DNA from: Roseomonas aeriglobus
Lineage (GTDB): Bacteria > Pseudomonadota > Alphaproteobacteria > Sphingomonadales > Sphingomonadaceae
Direction of reading: 5' to 3'
Assembly: GCA_016937575.1 (NCBI GenBank)
Contig: JAFHKN010000002.1
Span: 1,240,001-1,304,000, forward strand
DNA: 64,000 bases
The position numbers and the translations under genes were made by a program. Below the pieces are notes generated by a model. That model made no database searches, was not told the DNA's origin, and was given only the letters and a program-made list of their open reading frames with translations. This document shows positions 8,028-17,758 of the stretch, piece after piece. Each line of letters begins with the position of its first letter. Position 1 is the first letter of the stretch.

Positions 8028-9626
8028 GTGAGGGGAACCGTGGCCGATCGTTATCAGTCCTTGATCCATATCCTTGGCCTTGGGCGTGGCGCCTTTGCGC
8101 TGCCCAAGGCTCTGGTCGAAGCGCAGATGCGTGCAGCGCGATCGGGATACATTGCGACTTTCGCGTCGACGATCATTGCAGCCGCGACGGTCCTATGGGC
8201 CGCGCCGCGGACCTGGCAGGTGGATTGCGCTGCGGCGGCACTGTTGCTGATTGCGCTGTTTTCGCTCGTTCGCTGGCGCGGCGAACGGCGCGTGAACTGG
8301 ATATTCGACGACCCGCGTGGCGCAATTCTCGTCTACGCCAAGCTCTCATTCGTAACGGCACTCGCCTGGGGTGCGCTGATGGCGGTCGTCATCAGCGTCT
8401 CTCCCCCGAGCGAACAAATCGTTGCGGCCTTCACGCTTGTCGGCGTGATGTCCGTGGGAGCGCTGACGGCGGCGCCCGTTCCTCTGGCCAGTCTGGCGTT
8501 TCTCGCGGGGTCCTTGACCGGCGGTCTGCTGACGATGGTCGTCGCTGACATCCCGCCGACCGTCATGATCGTCCTGGCGGTCTTCATCGTCCTGCTCGGT
8601 CGATCGATCCTCAAGCAGGGTAAGCTGTTCGTCGATAATTATCAGAAGGCGAGCGATTTGGATGAAGCGGCCGAGGCACAGGCGCGTGCCGAGGACTTCG
8701 CACGGGCCGAGCGCGACCGCGCACAGCTGGCAGAAGCGCATGCCGCTCAGCTGGCGCGCGAGCGGGCGATCCAGGACCGGCAGGCCGGCATGACCGCGCT
8801 GGCCGAGCGGTTCGAACGCAGCGTCGGTCAGGCGCTCGGCTCCCTTGGCCTCGTCGCGCAGGGCGCTCGCAGCGCGGTCGATACCCTCGTGGCGATCGGC
8901 GAACGCAAGACGAGCGAAGCCGGATTGATCGGTGTATCGACGCGTCGCACCGACGAGGCGGCGAACGCCATGCACATGACCGCAGAGGCACTGGCGGAGG
9001 CCCATCGGACGATCGTGAACCGGGTCACCGAACAGGCAATGCTGACGACGACCGCTGCGTCCAACTCGCGCGAGGGCGAACGCGTTATCGGCGAGCTTGT
9101 CGAGACGGCGCAGGAAATCGGGACGATCGTCGCGACGATTGCCAATATCGCCGGCCAAACGAACCTCCTCGCTTTGAATGCGACGATCGAGGCCGCTCGG
9201 GCGGGCGATGCCGGGCGCGGCTTTGCGGTGGTCGCGACCGAAGTGAAGACGCTTGCGACTCAAACCCAACGCGCAACCGCCGACATAGAGGGGCAGATCA
9301 GCGGAATGCAGACGCAGGTCGCGCGCGTTGCCCAAGTCATCGACGCGATCCTGTCGCAACTTGGGGACATTTCGTCGCTTGCCCGCGAGATCGCGACCGT
9401 CACCGCCGATCAGACGAGCGTCACGGGTACGATAGTCGATGAAGCGCGGCTGGTGGCGACGGTCGCCGCTGAGGTTCACGCCAGCGTCGAGCGGTCGATT
9501 ACCGCATCGGCCGAGATGCAGACGATCACCGACAGTGTCGCGTCGTCCAGCACTGCAGTGGCTCGACAGGTCGAGGCCTTGGCGGAGGCCGCACAGTCGT
9601 TCGTCGCGGACCTGCGCGCCGCGTAA
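8028..9626 (+). CDS. Methyl-accepting chemotaxis protein, six-TM sensor, no HAMP seen
   Basis: A 532-residue transducer. The first ~200 residues hold about six hydrophobic segments (roughly 38–60, 68–84, 105–125, 133–153, 157–177, 183–200), so the sensor is mostly within the membrane, with no large periplasmic loop. A charged coiled coil (Ala/Glu/Arg rich, about 205–260) joins it to an MCP signalling domain whose hairpin tip is [20 protein letters not shown] (about residues 378–397), the CheA/CheW contact region. I see no HAMP domain. Start is GTG at 8028 behind AGGAAC; a second GTG at 8040 is possible. No other che genes are nearby, so it is an orphan receptor; its ligand is unknown. Confidence 0.85.
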   Translation: MRGTVADRYQSLIHILGLGRGAFALPKALVEAQMRAARSGYIATFASTIIAAATVLWAAPRTWQVDCAAAALLLIALFSLVRWRGERRVNWIFDDPRGAILVYAKLSFVTALAWGALMAVVISVSPPSEQIVAAFTLVGVMSVGALTAAPVPLASLAFLAGSLTGGLLTMVVADIPPTVMIVLAVFIVLLGRSILKQGKLFVDNYQKASDLDEAAEAQARAEDFARAERDRAQLAEAHAAQLARERAIQDRQAGMTALAERFERSVGQALGSLGLVAQGARSAVDTLVAIGERKTSEAGLIGVSTRRTDEAANAMHMTAEALAEAHRTIVNRVTEQAMLTTTAASNSREGERVIGELVETAQEIGTIVATIANIAGQTNLLALNATIEAARAGDAGRGFAVVATEVKTLATQTQRATADIEGQISGMQTQVARVAQVIDAILSQLGDISSLAREIATVTADQTSVTGTIVDEARLVATVAAEVHASVERSITASAEMQTITDSVASSSTAVARQVEALAEAAQSFVADLRAA

Positions 9627-9631
9627 ACCGG

Positions 9632-10861
9632 TCAGCTACGATAATCGGCGTTGATGCTGATGTAGCCGTGGGTCAGGTCGCACGTCCAAACCTTTGCCCG
9701 GCCTTCTCCCATGTTCAGGTCGACGCCGATTTCGATCTCACGACCCTTCAGGTGCTCGGCGACGGGTGTCTCGTCGTAACCGACGACGGCTAGCCCGCCC
9801 TCTGCAACCTGCGTCGTCCCGAACCGTATCGCCAGCTTGTCGCGCTCGGCGGGCTCGCCGGCCTTGCCGACCGCCATGACGACGCGGCCCCAGTTGGCGT
9901 CCTCACCGGCGATGGCGGTCTTTACCAGCGGCGAATTGGCGATGCTCATCGCTATGCGGTGAGCGGACCGGTCGCTCTCGGCGCCCTCGACGGTCACTTC
10001 GATCAGTTTCTGCGCGCCTTCGCCGTCGCGAACGACGAGGTGGGCCAGTTGCATGCACAGGTCCGCCAGCGCCGCCACGAATGCGTCCGCGCCGTCGCCG
10101 TCCGCGCTCTCGATCGGCGTGTTCCCGGCCTGGCCGGTCGCGAAGGCAAGCACCGTGTCGCTGGTCGAGGTATCGCTGTCGACCGTAATGCACGAAAATG
10201 TCTTCGCGTTCGCCGCCGACAGCGCGTGCTGCAGAAATTCGAGCGTGACCGCCGCATCGGTGAAGATGAAGCCGAGCATCGTCGCCATGTCCGGCGCGAT
10301 CATGCCCGATCCCTTGATGATCCCGACCAGCTCGACGCGGCGCCCATCGACGATTGCGGACGTCGTCGCGACCTTGGCGAAGGTGTCGGTCGTCATGATG
10401 GTCTCGGCCGCGGCGACCCAGCTGCACGGCTCGGCGATATAGGCGGCATCCAGGCCGGCCTCGGCCTTGTCGATCGGCAGGGGGACGCCGATCACGCCGG
10501 TCGAGGCGATGAACACGTCGGACGGATCGCAGCCGAGGTGCGCAGCGGTGCGCGCGGCAATCGCCTCCACCGCTTCGCGCCCTCGATTTCCCGTGAAGGC
10601 GTTGGAGTTACCCGCGTTCACCACCAGCGCCCGCGCGCGGCCGAGCACCAGCGCGCGACGGCACCATTCGACCTCGGGGGAGGGGCATTTGCTCTGTGTC
10701 GTGACGCCGGCGACCGCGGTGCCGGGGGCCAGCTCGACATAGGTCAGGTCGCACCGATCCCATGCCTTGTACCGTGCGCGTGCCACACGACGGACGACAC
10801 CGAGGATCTCGGGGAGGTCGGGCAACGTGGCAGGGGCGAGGGGGGAGCGGGTTTCGGACAT
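9632..10861 (-). CDS. argJ: Bifunctional glutamate N-acetyltransferase/amino-acid acetyltransferase
   Basis: A 409-residue ArgJ. It transfers acetyl from N-acetylornithine to glutamate and, in bifunctional forms, also makes N-acetylglutamate from acetyl-CoA, feeding arginine synthesis. The self-cleavage region KGSGMIAPDMATMLGF is intact; the Ala-Thr bond cut during maturation falls near residue 194, and the new N-terminal Thr is the nucleophile. VVNAGNSNAFTG, forming the oxyanion region, is present upstream. Its 3' end is 5 bases from the oppositely oriented chemotaxis gene, and its 5' end is divergent from a secreted TonB-C-type protein, so it appears to be transcribed alone. Confidence 0.96.
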   Translation of the reverse strand: MSETRSPLAPATLPDLPEILGVVRRVARARYKAWDRCDLTYVELAPGTAVAGVTTQSKCPSPEVEWCRRALVLGRARALVVNAGNSNAFTGNRGREAVEAIAARTAAHLGCDPSDVFIASTGVIGVPLPIDKAEAGLDAAYIAEPCSWVAAAETIMTTDTFAKVATTSAIVDGRRVELVGIIKGSGMIAPDMATMLGFIFTDAAVTLEFLQHALSAANAKTFSCITVDSDTSTSDTVLAFATGQAGNTPIESADGDGADAFVAALADLCMQLAHLVVRDGEGAQKLIEVTVEGAESDRSAHRIAMSIANSPLVKTAIAGEDANWGRVVMAVGKAGEPAERDKLAIRFGTTQVAEGGLAVVGYDETPVAEHLKGREIEIGVDLNMGEGRAKVWTCDLTHGYISINADYRS

Positions 10862-10958
10862 GGGAGGCGCTTAGATCGCTCCGCGGATCGGGCCAAGTCG
10901 AAACCTTATCCGGCTTGGCGGCCGGGCCATTGACGGTTTAGTCTCGAAGGAAGATGGG

Positions 10959-11798
10959 ATGGGGTGGACTATGAAGACGCTGGGCGTGTTGATGATGGCG
11001 TCGCTGCTGGGTGTGATGATCTCGCCACCCGCCGATGCGCAAAAAGCCGATGCTAAGAAAGCAGGCTTGAAAGGCAATCCCGGCGAATTCTTCGGGCCCG
11101 ATTCCTATCCGCCCGAGGCGCGCCGGGCCGGGCAGGAGGGGCGGGTCGCGACGCTGCTGACAATCGATGCGGCTGGCGGCGTGCGTGCGTGCACCGTCAC
11201 TCAAAGCAGCGGCAGCACAGTGCTTGATGAAGCAACCTGTACCATCGCCCGAGACAAGGTGCGGTTCACGCCTGCGACGGATCGGCGCGGCAAGCCAATC
11301 GCAAGCGAATATCCGCTGGCGGTGCGTTGGGCGCTCGGCGAAATCGACCTGACCGAAAAAACCAGGGCCGTCGAAGTCGAGGTATCGACCGACGGCAATG
11401 CGGTCGCTTGCCATCAGGCCGACGACGATTCGGATCGACGCTGTACGCCGGACATCGCCGGTATCGTGGCGATGTTGCCGAAGGACGCCCGTCCGCATAT
11501 TCTCGATGTCCGCGAGACTACGCGCTTCGGCGAAGTGCCGGGCAAAGATCAGCTGCCGCCGCCAGGCGCTGACGTGCTGTTTCTTCGCGCGGCAAAGGTG
11601 TTCGTGAACGAATTCGGCAAGATCATCGAATGTGCGCCGATTGATCGCAAAGGGCTGGATATGGCCCCTGACTGCCCCAGCTATGCGAACAGTGTCGGCG
11701 TTCTGCGAAACGAGACCGGTGAGCCGCGCACGACCTGGGCGGTCATGGCGTTCTACATCACCAAGCGACCGGAAGCCGCCGCGTCTCCCGCGAAATGA
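10959..11798 (+). CDS. Secreted TonB C-terminal-domain-like protein
   Basis: A 279-residue protein with a signal peptide (hydrophobic stretch about residues 5–22 ending near PPADAQ). The body resembles periplasmic TonB C-terminal domains: YPPEARRAGQEGRVATLLTI, then a variable strand with ACTVTQSSGSTVLDEATC and VRFTPATDRRGKPI, the usual pattern of TonB-family energy-transducer modules. There is no N-terminal membrane anchor plus proline-rich linker as in true TonB, so a role in energy transduction is uncertain. A second half (about 145–265) is not recognised. ATG 10959 is preceded by GAAGGAAG; ATG 10971 is an equally reasonable start and gives a more standard signal peptide. Confidence 0.7.
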   Translation: MGWTMKTLGVLMMASLLGVMISPPADAQKADAKKAGLKGNPGEFFGPDSYPPEARRAGQEGRVATLLTIDAAGGVRACTVTQSSGSTVLDEATCTIARDKVRFTPATDRRGKPIASEYPLAVRWALGEIDLTEKTRAVEVEVSTDGNAVACHQADDDSDRRCTPDIAGIVAMLPKDARPHILDVRETTRFGEVPGKDQLPPPGADVLFLRAAKVFVNEFGKIIECAPIDRKGLDMAPDCPSYANSVGVLRNETGEPRTTWAVMAFYITKRPEAAASPAK

Positions 11799-11886
11799 TC
11801 GCCGGTTGGCTCGCGCGGAACACGAAAGCGTTGGACGGGTTCCCATTCGATACCTATGTCGTCGCCAATCTGACGGAAAGCCGCGC

Positions 11887-12138
11887 TTGAACCTGTTCCT
11901 CCTCCTGACTGCCATGTTGTCGGCGCTGACCGGTGTCGGTCGCGCGGTCGACGCGCGTGCGCGGGCAGGCGTCGAGGCGAGCCAGGTCATCGCGGCAGTG
12001 CAGGCGGTGGCGCCTGCCGCTGTCCGTTCGGTCGCGCCGCGGCCCGACGGTTATGTCGCGCCGACGCCGCTGATCCTCGATCTCACCCGTGCGCTCGCTG
12101 CCCTGCGTCCGGTCGCACCGGAGCGTCGGCGCGAATAA
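11887..12138 (+). CDS. Small exported-type protein upstream of secA (TTG start)
   Basis: An 83-residue reading frame that I start at TTG 11887, behind GGAAAG at about 7 bases. The N-terminus (LNLFLLLTAMLSALTG) is strongly hydrophobic, like a signal peptide; the rest is Ala/Arg/Val-rich and ends in RPVAPERRRE. No domain is recognised. It lies 105 bases before secA on the same strand, with a GC-rich hairpin (GCGGCC/GGCCGC arms) just before the secA ribosome-binding site. That layout recalls SecM-type leader genes, but no known arrest motif is visible. Upstream, TTGGAC and TACCTATG may be a promoter. Reality of the gene is supported by start, RBS and hydrophobic leader only. Confidence 0.55.
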   Translation: MNLFLLLTAMLSALTGVGRAVDARARAGVEASQVIAAVQAVAPAAVRSVAPRPDGYVAPTPLILDLTRALAALRPVAPERRRE

Positions 12139-12243
12139 CGCGCCCGGCCGCCTGCCATTCGTCGGTGCAGGCTGCCTCCTACCATCCCCGTCCTTCCTGC
12201 GGCCCCAGCGTGCGGCCGCGCACCTATGTTCAAGGATACAGCC

Positions 12244-15000
12244 ATGTTCGGCGGACTTGCCAAGTCGCTCTTCGGGTCGTCCAACGACCGCTACGTCAAA
12301 TCGCTGAAGTCGATCACCGACAAGATCGCCGCGCTCGAGCCGCAGATGCAGGCGATGTCGGACGCGGAATTGTCGCAGCAGACCGTCCGCTTCCGCGAGC
12401 GTCTGGCGGCGGGCGAGAAGCTCGACGCGCTGATCCCCGAAGCCTTCGCGACCGTTCGCGAGGCATCGGTCCGGACGCTCGGCATGCGCCATTTCGACGT
12501 GCAGATGGTCGGCGGCATCGTGCTTCATCGCGGAGAGATCGCGGAGATGAAGACGGGCGAGGGCAAGACGCTGGTCGCCACGCTCGCCGTCTATCTCAAT
12601 GCACTGCCGGGCGAGGGCGTCCATGTCGTCACGGTCAACGACTATCTCGCCCGCCGCGACGCCGAGCAGATGGGCAAGCTCTACGGCTTCCTGGGGCTGA
12701 CGACGGGCGTGATCGTGCCGAACCTGGCCGATCACGAACGCCGCGCGGCCTATCACGCCGACATCACCTACGGCACGAATAACGAATTCGGCTTCGACTA
12801 TCTGCGCGACAACATGAAGTACGACCGCGCGTCGATGGTCCAGCGTCCGTTCGCCTACGCCATCGTCGACGAGGTCGATTCGATCCTGATCGACGAAGCG
12901 CGCACGCCGCTGATCATTTCGGGGCCGACCGACGACAAGTCCGAGCTGTATATCCAGGTCGACGCCGTCGTGAAGCAGCTGGGCGAGGATGATTACGAGA
13001 AGGACGAGAAGCAGAAGTCCATCATCCTGACCGAGGACGGCACCGAGCGGGTCGAGCGCATGCTGGAGGCCGCCGGGCTGTTGCAGGGCGCGAACCTCTA
13101 CGACTTCGAGAACACCCAGGTCGTCCACCACACGAACCAGGCGCTGCGCGCGAACAAGATGTTCAAGCGCGACACCGATTATATCGTGAAAGACGGCAAG
13201 GTCGTCATCATCGACGAATTCACCGGCCGCATGATGGACGGCCGCCGTTGGTCGGATGGTCTGCATCAGGCGGTCGAGGCCAAGGAAGGCGTCCAGATCG
13301 AGCCCGAGAACCAGACGCTCGCGTCGATCACCTTCCAGAACTATTTCCGTATGTATCCGAAGCTGTCGGGCATGACCGGCACTGCCGCGACCGAAGCGCC
13401 GGAATTCTACGACATCTACAAGATGAACGTCGTGTCGATCCCGACAAACGTGCCGGTCCAGCGCATCGACGAGGAAGACGAGTTCTACAAGGACACGCAG
13501 GACAAGTTCCGCGCGATCGCCAAGCGCATTCGCGAACATTCGGAGAAGGGCCAACCGGTGCTGGTCGGCACCGTGTCGATCGAGAAGTCCGAACTGCTGA
13601 GCGAATTCCTGAAGCAGGAAGGCGTGGCGCACGAGGTGCTGAACGCCCGCTTCCACGAAAGCGAAGCGCATATCGTCGCGCAGGCGGGCCGCCTGGGGGC
13701 GGTGACCGTGTCCACCAACATGGCCGGTCGCGGCACCGACATCAAACTGGGTGGCAATGCCGAATTCCGCATCGAAGACGAATTGCGCGACATGCCCGAG
13801 GGGCCGGAACGCGACGCCGCGATCGCGAAGATTGAGGCCGAGGTCGAAGCGGAGCGCCAGCAGGTGATCGCCGCCGGCGGCCTGTTCGTGCTGGGCACCG
13901 AACGCCACGAAAGCCGCCGCATCGACAACCAGCTGCGCGGCCGTTCGGGCCGTCAAGGCGACCCGGGCCTCAGCCGCTTCTACCTGAGCCTGGACGACGA
14001 CCTGCTGCGCATCTTCGGGCCGGACACGCTGTTCGCCAAGATGATGCGGTCGAACATCGGCGACGGCGAGGCGATCGGCAGCAAGTGGCTGACCAAGGCG
14101 ATCGAGACCGCGCAGAAAAAGGTCGAGGCGCGCAACTACGACATCCGCAAGCAGGTCGTCGAGTACGATGACGTGATGAACGACCAGCGCAAGGTCATCT
14201 ACGAACAGCGCGCCGACATCATGGACGCCGACACGGTCGGCGACGTCGTGGTCGACATGCGCGTGGCGACGGTCAACGCGATCGTCGGCGGCGCCATCCC
14301 GCCCGACACTTATCCCGAACAGTGGAATCTCGAAGGTCTGAAGACGCAGGCCGCCGAGATGCTGAACGTCGACGTTCCGGTCGAGGAATGGGCGAAGGAA
14401 GAAGGCATCGAGCCAGAGACGATCGAGGAGCGTCTGCTGGCCGCGGCCGACGTGGTCGTCGAGGAGAAGGCGAAGGAACTCGATACCGAAACCTGGACGG
14501 GCATCGAGAAGTCGATCCTGCTCCAGAACCTGGACCATCACTGGAAGGAGCATCTCGCGATGCTCGACGCGCTGCGCCAGGTGGTGCACCTGCGCGCCTA
14601 CGCCCAGAAGACGCCGATCAACGAATATAAGCAGGAAGCGTTCGCAATGTTCGAGCGCATGCTCGACAACATTCGCGAGGACGTGACGCGCACGCTCGCC
14701 TACGCCCAGTTCCGCATGGCGCCGCAGGAGGACTTCGGCGACTTCTCGCAGCTACCCGAGCTGCCCGACTTCATCACCAGCCACATCGACCCGTTCACCG
14801 GCGAGGACAATTCCGCCGACTGGGATGCGGGCACGCGCGGTCTGATCAATTCGACCCTGCCGCCGCTGTCGATTCCGCAGCCGACCGGTGCCGAAGTCGG
14901 CGAGGACCCGGAAAGCTGGAAGGGCGTGGTCAACCGCAACGCGCCGTGTCCGTGCGGATCGGGGCTGAAATACAAGCATTGCCACGGGGCTTTGGTCTGA
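12244..15000 (+). CDS. secA: Preprotein translocase ATPase SecA
   Basis: A 918-residue SecA, the motor that drives unfolded preproteins through SecYEG. Walker A MKTGEGKT falls near residue 101–108, followed by [11 protein letters not shown], the DEVD-box region [17 protein letters not shown], the preprotein cross-linking domain, and [12 protein letters not shown] in NBD2. The C-terminus is the zinc-binding SecB/ribosome contact tail [15 protein letters not shown] choose ATG 12244 ([12 protein letters not shown]) because AAGGAT precedes it by about 5 bases; ATG 12226 would add six residues. It is followed by a REP-like repeat and a shared terminator. Confidence 0.97.
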   Translation: MFGGLAKSLFGSSNDRYVKSLKSITDKIAALEPQMQAMSDAELSQQTVRFRERLAAGEKLDALIPEAFATVREASVRTLGMRHFDVQMVGGIVLHRGEIAEMKTGEGKTLVATLAVYLNALPGEGVHVVTVNDYLARRDAEQMGKLYGFLGLTTGVIVPNLADHERRAAYHADITYGTNNEFGFDYLRDNMKYDRASMVQRPFAYAIVDEVDSILIDEARTPLIISGPTDDKSELYIQVDAVVKQLGEDDYEKDEKQKSIILTEDGTERVERMLEAAGLLQGANLYDFENTQVVHHTNQALRANKMFKRDTDYIVKDGKVVIIDEFTGRMMDGRRWSDGLHQAVEAKEGVQIEPENQTLASITFQNYFRMYPKLSGMTGTAATEAPEFYDIYKMNVVSIPTNVPVQRIDEEDEFYKDTQDKFRAIAKRIREHSEKGQPVLVGTVSIEKSELLSEFLKQEGVAHEVLNARFHESEAHIVAQAGRLGAVTVSTNMAGRGTDIKLGGNAEFRIEDELRDMPEGPERDAAIAKIEAEVEAERQQVIAAGGLFVLGTERHESRRIDNQLRGRSGRQGDPGLSRFYLSLDDDLLRIFGPDTLFAKMMRSNIGDGEAIGSKWLTKAIETAQKKVEARNYDIRKQVVEYDDVMNDQRKVIYEQRADIMDADTVGDVVVDMRVATVNAIVGGAIPPDTYPEQWNLEGLKTQAAEMLNVDVPVEEWAKEEGIEPETIEERLLAAADVVVEEKAKELDTETWTGIEKSILLQNLDHHWKEHLAMLDALRQVVHLRAYAQKTPINEYKQEAFAMFERMLDNIREDVTRTLAYAQFRMAPQEDFGDFSQLPELPDFITSHIDPFTGEDNSADWDAGTRGLINSTLPPLSIPQPTGAEVGEDPESWKGVVNRNAPCPCGSGLKYKHCHGALV

Positions 15001-15058
15001 AGCGACACTGCCGGCGTTGTGAGCTAGCGGGCGTGTCATTAGGCGCGCCCCCCTACCG

Positions 15059-15114
15059 GCTCAGGGTGAACCGAGTCCCGGAACCGCTCAATCCGACGCT
15101 GGCTCGCCCTGAGC
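15059..15114. repeat. REP-like inverted repeat downstream of secA
   Basis: Arms GCTCAGGGTGA (15059–15069) and TCGCCCTGAGC (15104–15114) are inverted with one mismatch. The GCTCAGGG…CCCTGAGC core is the kind of REP unit common in sphingomonads. Nothing else is recognised between 15001 and 15218. Confidence 0.6.
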
Positions 15115-15218
15115 ATGGAGGAGGGGCATATTACGAACCGCCCGCTCTAAGATGACGGTTCGACGAATGGTGCCGCGACGAGGTCGGCGCTAACGGGCTT
15201 CAGTTGCCTCAGGCTCGC

Positions 15219-15258
15219 AAAAAAAGGCCGCGCACCCCCGGGGGTACGCGGCCCTTTT
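15219..15258. terminator. Bidirectional rho-independent terminator between secA and lipoprotein gene
   Basis: Seven A residues, stem GGCCGCG (15226–15232), loop, stem CGCGGCC (15247–15253), then CTTTT. A-run on one side and T-run on the other serve the two convergent genes. Confidence 0.85.
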
Positions 15259-15279
15259 GTTCTTGGCGGAGCGGCTCCG

Positions 15280-15897
15280 TTAGCGGCGCCGATCCTCCGG
15301 TACGCGAATGGTCGGACCGAGGCGGTCGATCACGTCGCGGGCATCGAAGGCGCGGACATTGTTCGTGGGCTTCGGGCCGCGGCCGACGATGATTTCGGCC
15401 ATCGCCTCGTAGCGTTCGACGGTGCGGACGTCGACGCCGCTATCCCAGAACGGGCTGCCCCAGAACGGATCCCATGACCGCCAGCCGAAGCCACGACCAT
15501 AATAGCGCCACGACGGACCCCAGTAACCGAAGCCGCCGAACCCGCCATAGGGGCCCCAGCCGCCGCCGATACCCGGCGTCGTGTAGGTGCGCGTCTGCTT
15601 ATCGGTGTCGCGATCGGCCATGACGAAATAGTCGTTGCTCGACTGCAGCGTCAGTTCGGCCGCGCGGAACAGCAGGTAACGCTCGACCGTGTCACGCGAG
15701 GTATAGCTGTTGCCGGCAAACGATACGCGGAAGCGGTCGCGTTCGATCTGCTGGTCGAAATACCCCGTGCGGTTGAAGCCATAACCGGTAGCCGGTCGAT
15801 ACAGGGTCGGGCTGGCGCACGCCGCCAGCGTGGTCGCGCCGGCCAGCACCGCGGCCATCATCGCCCGGCGTCGAGAAAAGAACGTCTTGGTACGCAT
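15280..15897 (-). CDS. CC0125/CC1285-family lipoprotein
   Basis: A 205-residue lipoprotein. The signal peptide MRTKTFFSRRRAMMAAVLAG ends in lipobox LAAC, so the mature protein starts at Cys about residue 28. The following GYGFNRTGYFDQQIERDR, FRVSFAGNSYTSRDTVERY and LLFRAAELTLQ are hallmarks of the small alphaproteobacterial CC0125/CC1285 lipoprotein family, whose function is unknown. The middle is rich in Gly, Trp and Tyr (GGWGPYGGFGGFGYWGPSW). ATG 15897 is preceded by a good GGAGG; an upstream in-frame ATG would place the signal peptide internally and is rejected. Confidence 0.85.
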   Translation of the reverse strand: MRTKTFFSRRRAMMAAVLAGATTLAACASPTLYRPATGYGFNRTGYFDQQIERDRFRVSFAGNSYTSRDTVERYLLFRAAELTLQSSNDYFVMADRDTDKQTRTYTTPGIGGGWGPYGGFGGFGYWGPSWRYYGRGFGWRSWDPFWGSPFWDSGVDVRTVERYEAMAEIIVGRGPKPTNNVRAFDARDVIDRLGPTIRVPEDRRR

Positions 15898-16042
15898 TGG
15901 AACCTCCACCGGGTCGGTCCCAGACGGACGACCCGCTTGCCTTTTGAAACGTCCCGTCCGGTCATTGGCTCCGCACGGTACGTCTTGGTGCAAACTGTAC
16001 GCCAGCTTCGCTTTCGCGCGGCTGAACGTGGCGCATTCGCGA

Positions 16043-16564
16043 TCAGGCGATGCGTTCGGGAACCTCCGCCGCGTCATCCAGGATCGCGGTCTTCGGCGCG
16101 ACGGCCTCCCACGGGAATACGAACCAGTCCTTGGTCACCGTACGGTCGATTCGGCGCCAGGAATACTCGATCCGCTGGTCGGACACGGCATTGTCGACCA
16201 TCACGGCAAAGCGCACATGTTCGGCATCGGCGCCCGCATCGGCCAGTTGCTGGCGGATCGCGGCGATGGTGCGGCCGGAATCGTTGATGTCTTCGACGAA
16301 GACGAGCCGTTCGCCGTCGCGCGTCCGCTTGGCCAGGGTTGCGATCAGCGCGGCGTTGAATTCGGGGATTGGTGTCGAGAAATCGATCGACACCATCGGC
16401 AGCCCCGTCGCGTGGCTCAGGAACACCGCCGGCACTAGCCCCCCACGGCCGACACCGACCAGCAACTGCGCCTGCCAGCTATCGGATCGCAACGTCCCTG
16501 CCAGCGCAGCGACCGCCGTCAGAAAGTCGTCATGGGTAATCGGCGTGAGGGTCGGCGCGCTCAT
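16043..16564 (-). CDS. Phosphoribosyltransferase (purine salvage, xanthine/hypoxanthine type)
   Basis: A 173-residue type I phosphoribosyltransferase. The PRPP-binding loop is LVFVEDINDSGRTI (about residues 90–103; D-x-x-D-S-G-x-T), and VGVGRGGLVPA supplies the pyrophosphate-binding loop near the N-terminus. Its ATG overlaps the stop of the upstream adenine deaminase gene (ATGA), so the two proteins are translationally coupled. Adenine deaminase yields hypoxanthine, so a hypoxanthine/xanthine/guanine substrate is the natural inference: base plus PRPP to nucleotide. The exact base preference cannot be read from sequence. Confidence 0.85.
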   Translation of the reverse strand: MSAPTLTPITHDDFLTAVAALAGTLRSDSWQAQLLVGVGRGGLVPAVFLSHATGLPMVSIDFSTPIPEFNAALIATLAKRTRDGERLVFVEDINDSGRTIAAIRQQLADAGADAEHVRFAVMVDNAVSDQRIEYSWRRIDRTVTKDWFVFPWEAVAPKTAILDDAAEVPERIA

Positions 16565-17577
16565 GCATGCGCCTCCACATAGGCGTCGATCTTCGCCAGA
16601 TGCTGCGCGACGGTTGCATCGTCTAGGAACGAGCCGAGGAAGCTGTTTCGCGCCAACGTCGCCAACTGGCGCTTGTCCAGAGCACGCCCCTGCGCAGCCG
16701 CCCGGAAATTCTCGCCGATGTAGCCGCCGAAATAGGCAGGGTCGTCCGAATTGACTGTGGCGCGCAGGCCAAGGTCCAGCATGCGGTCGATCGGGTGGAC
16801 GTCGATGGACGGCACGTTGCACAGCTTGACGTTCGACAGCGGGCAGACGGTCAGCGTCATGCCCTGCCGCGCCAGGCGGGCGGTCAGCGCGGGATCTTCC
16901 AAGCTGCGGTTGCCGTGGTCGAGCCGGTCGATGTGGAGGAGGTCGAGTGCCTCGACGACATAGTCGGGCGGTCCTTCCTCGCCGGCATGGGCGACCAGTT
17001 TCAACCCCTTCGCCCTGGCCGCGGCGAAGACGCGTTCGAACTTCGCCGGTGGGTGGCCGACCTCCGACGAATCGAGCCCGACGCCGGCGATCCGGTCCAG
17101 CCAAGGTTCGGCCGCGGCCAATGTCTCGAACGCCGCCTCCTCGCTCAGGTGCCGCAGGAAGCAGAGGATCAATTTGGAGGTGATGCCATGGGTGGCTTCG
17201 GCCGCGGCCATGCCGTCGCAAAGCCCCTCGATTACGTCGGCAAAGGGGATGCCGCGATCGGTATGCGTCTGGGGATCGAAGAAAATCTCAGCATGGACGA
17301 CGCCGTCCGCCGCGACGCGATCGAAATAGGCGGTGGCGAGATCGCGGAAGTCGGCGCGGGTCCGCAAGACGTCGGCGCCGGCGTAGTAGATATCGAGAAA
17401 GTCCTGCAGGTTCGAGAAGTCGTACGCCGCGCGAACGTCCTCCACCGAGGCATAGGGAATCGCGACGCCGTTGCGCTTCGCCAGCGCGAACATCAGCTCG
17501 GGCTCCAGACTGCCTTCGATATGCAGGTGGAGTTCGGCCTTGGGCAGGCCGGCGATGAAGGAATCGAGGTCGGTCAT
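16561..17577 (-). CDS. Adenine deaminase (adenosine-deaminase-fold, Aah1-type)
   Basis: A 338-residue amidohydrolase. Zinc ligands are seen in LHLHIEGSLEPEL (about residues 15–27), VAHAGEEGPPDYV, the HG of RLDHGNRS, and NSDDPAYFGGY. The sequence follows the adenine deaminase subgroup characterised in Pseudomonas (FDPQTHTDRGIPF, VGLDSSEVGHPP, CPLSNVKLCNVPS) rather than classical adenosine deaminase; the reaction is adenine to hypoxanthine plus ammonia. Start ATG 17577 (MTDLDSFIAG) matches the family; the upstream in-frame codons run into the spacer before tRNA-Asn. It is coupled by a 4-base overlap to a phosphoribosyltransferase, forming a two-step purine salvage unit. Confidence 0.9.
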   Translation of the reverse strand: MTDLDSFIAGLPKAELHLHIEGSLEPELMFALAKRNGVAIPYASVEDVRAAYDFSNLQDFLDIYYAGADVLRTRADFRDLATAYFDRVAADGVVHAEIFFDPQTHTDRGIPFADVIEGLCDGMAAAEATHGITSKLILCFLRHLSEEAAFETLAAAEPWLDRIAGVGLDSSEVGHPPAKFERVFAAARAKGLKLVAHAGEEGPPDYVVEALDLLHIDRLDHGNRSLEDPALTARLARQGMTLTVCPLSNVKLCNVPSIDVHPIDRMLDLGLRATVNSDDPAYFGGYIGENFRAAAQGRALDKRQLATLARNSFLGSFLDDATVAQHLAKIDAYVEAHA

Positions 17578-17639
17578 CCCACGTCCATCGCAACCGCGAC
17601 GTGTCCACGCAAGTCCGACGATGTGGGGGCATCCCACGC

Positions 17640-17714
17640 TGGCTCCCTGAGTAGGATTCGAACCTACGGCCGCTCGATTAACAGTCGAGAGCTCTACCGC
17701 TGAGCTATCAGGGA
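17640..17714 (-). tRNA. tRNA-Asn (GTT)
   Basis: On the minus strand a 75-base cloverleaf begins TCCCTGA and its 3' acceptor side is TCAGGGA, followed by discriminator G and an encoded CCA (17640–17642). D-arm GCTC…GAGC, anticodon loop CTGTTAATC (anticodon GTT), and T-loop GGTTCGAATCC are all present. Confidence 0.97.
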
Positions 17715-17730
17715 ACAGCGTGGAGGCGCG

Positions 17731-17758
17731 CTAATAGCAGTCGTTTCGGGCTTTGCAA
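17731..17758 (-). promoter_or_regulatory. Putative tRNA-Asn promoter
   Basis: Read on the minus strand: TTGCAA (17758–17753), 16 bases, TATTAG (17736–17731), placing transcription start a few bases before the tRNA. Motif match and position only. Confidence 0.55.

Noticed and set aside
11887..12138. True SecM homologue
   Set aside because: Position fits but the arrest sequence of SecM and of the known alphaproteobacterial arrest peptides is absent.
11854..14589. 911-codon minus-strand open frame opposite secA
   Set aside because: Antisense shadow of secA; composition (Leu/Asp/His/Arg-rich, no domains) reflects the codon bias of the real gene.
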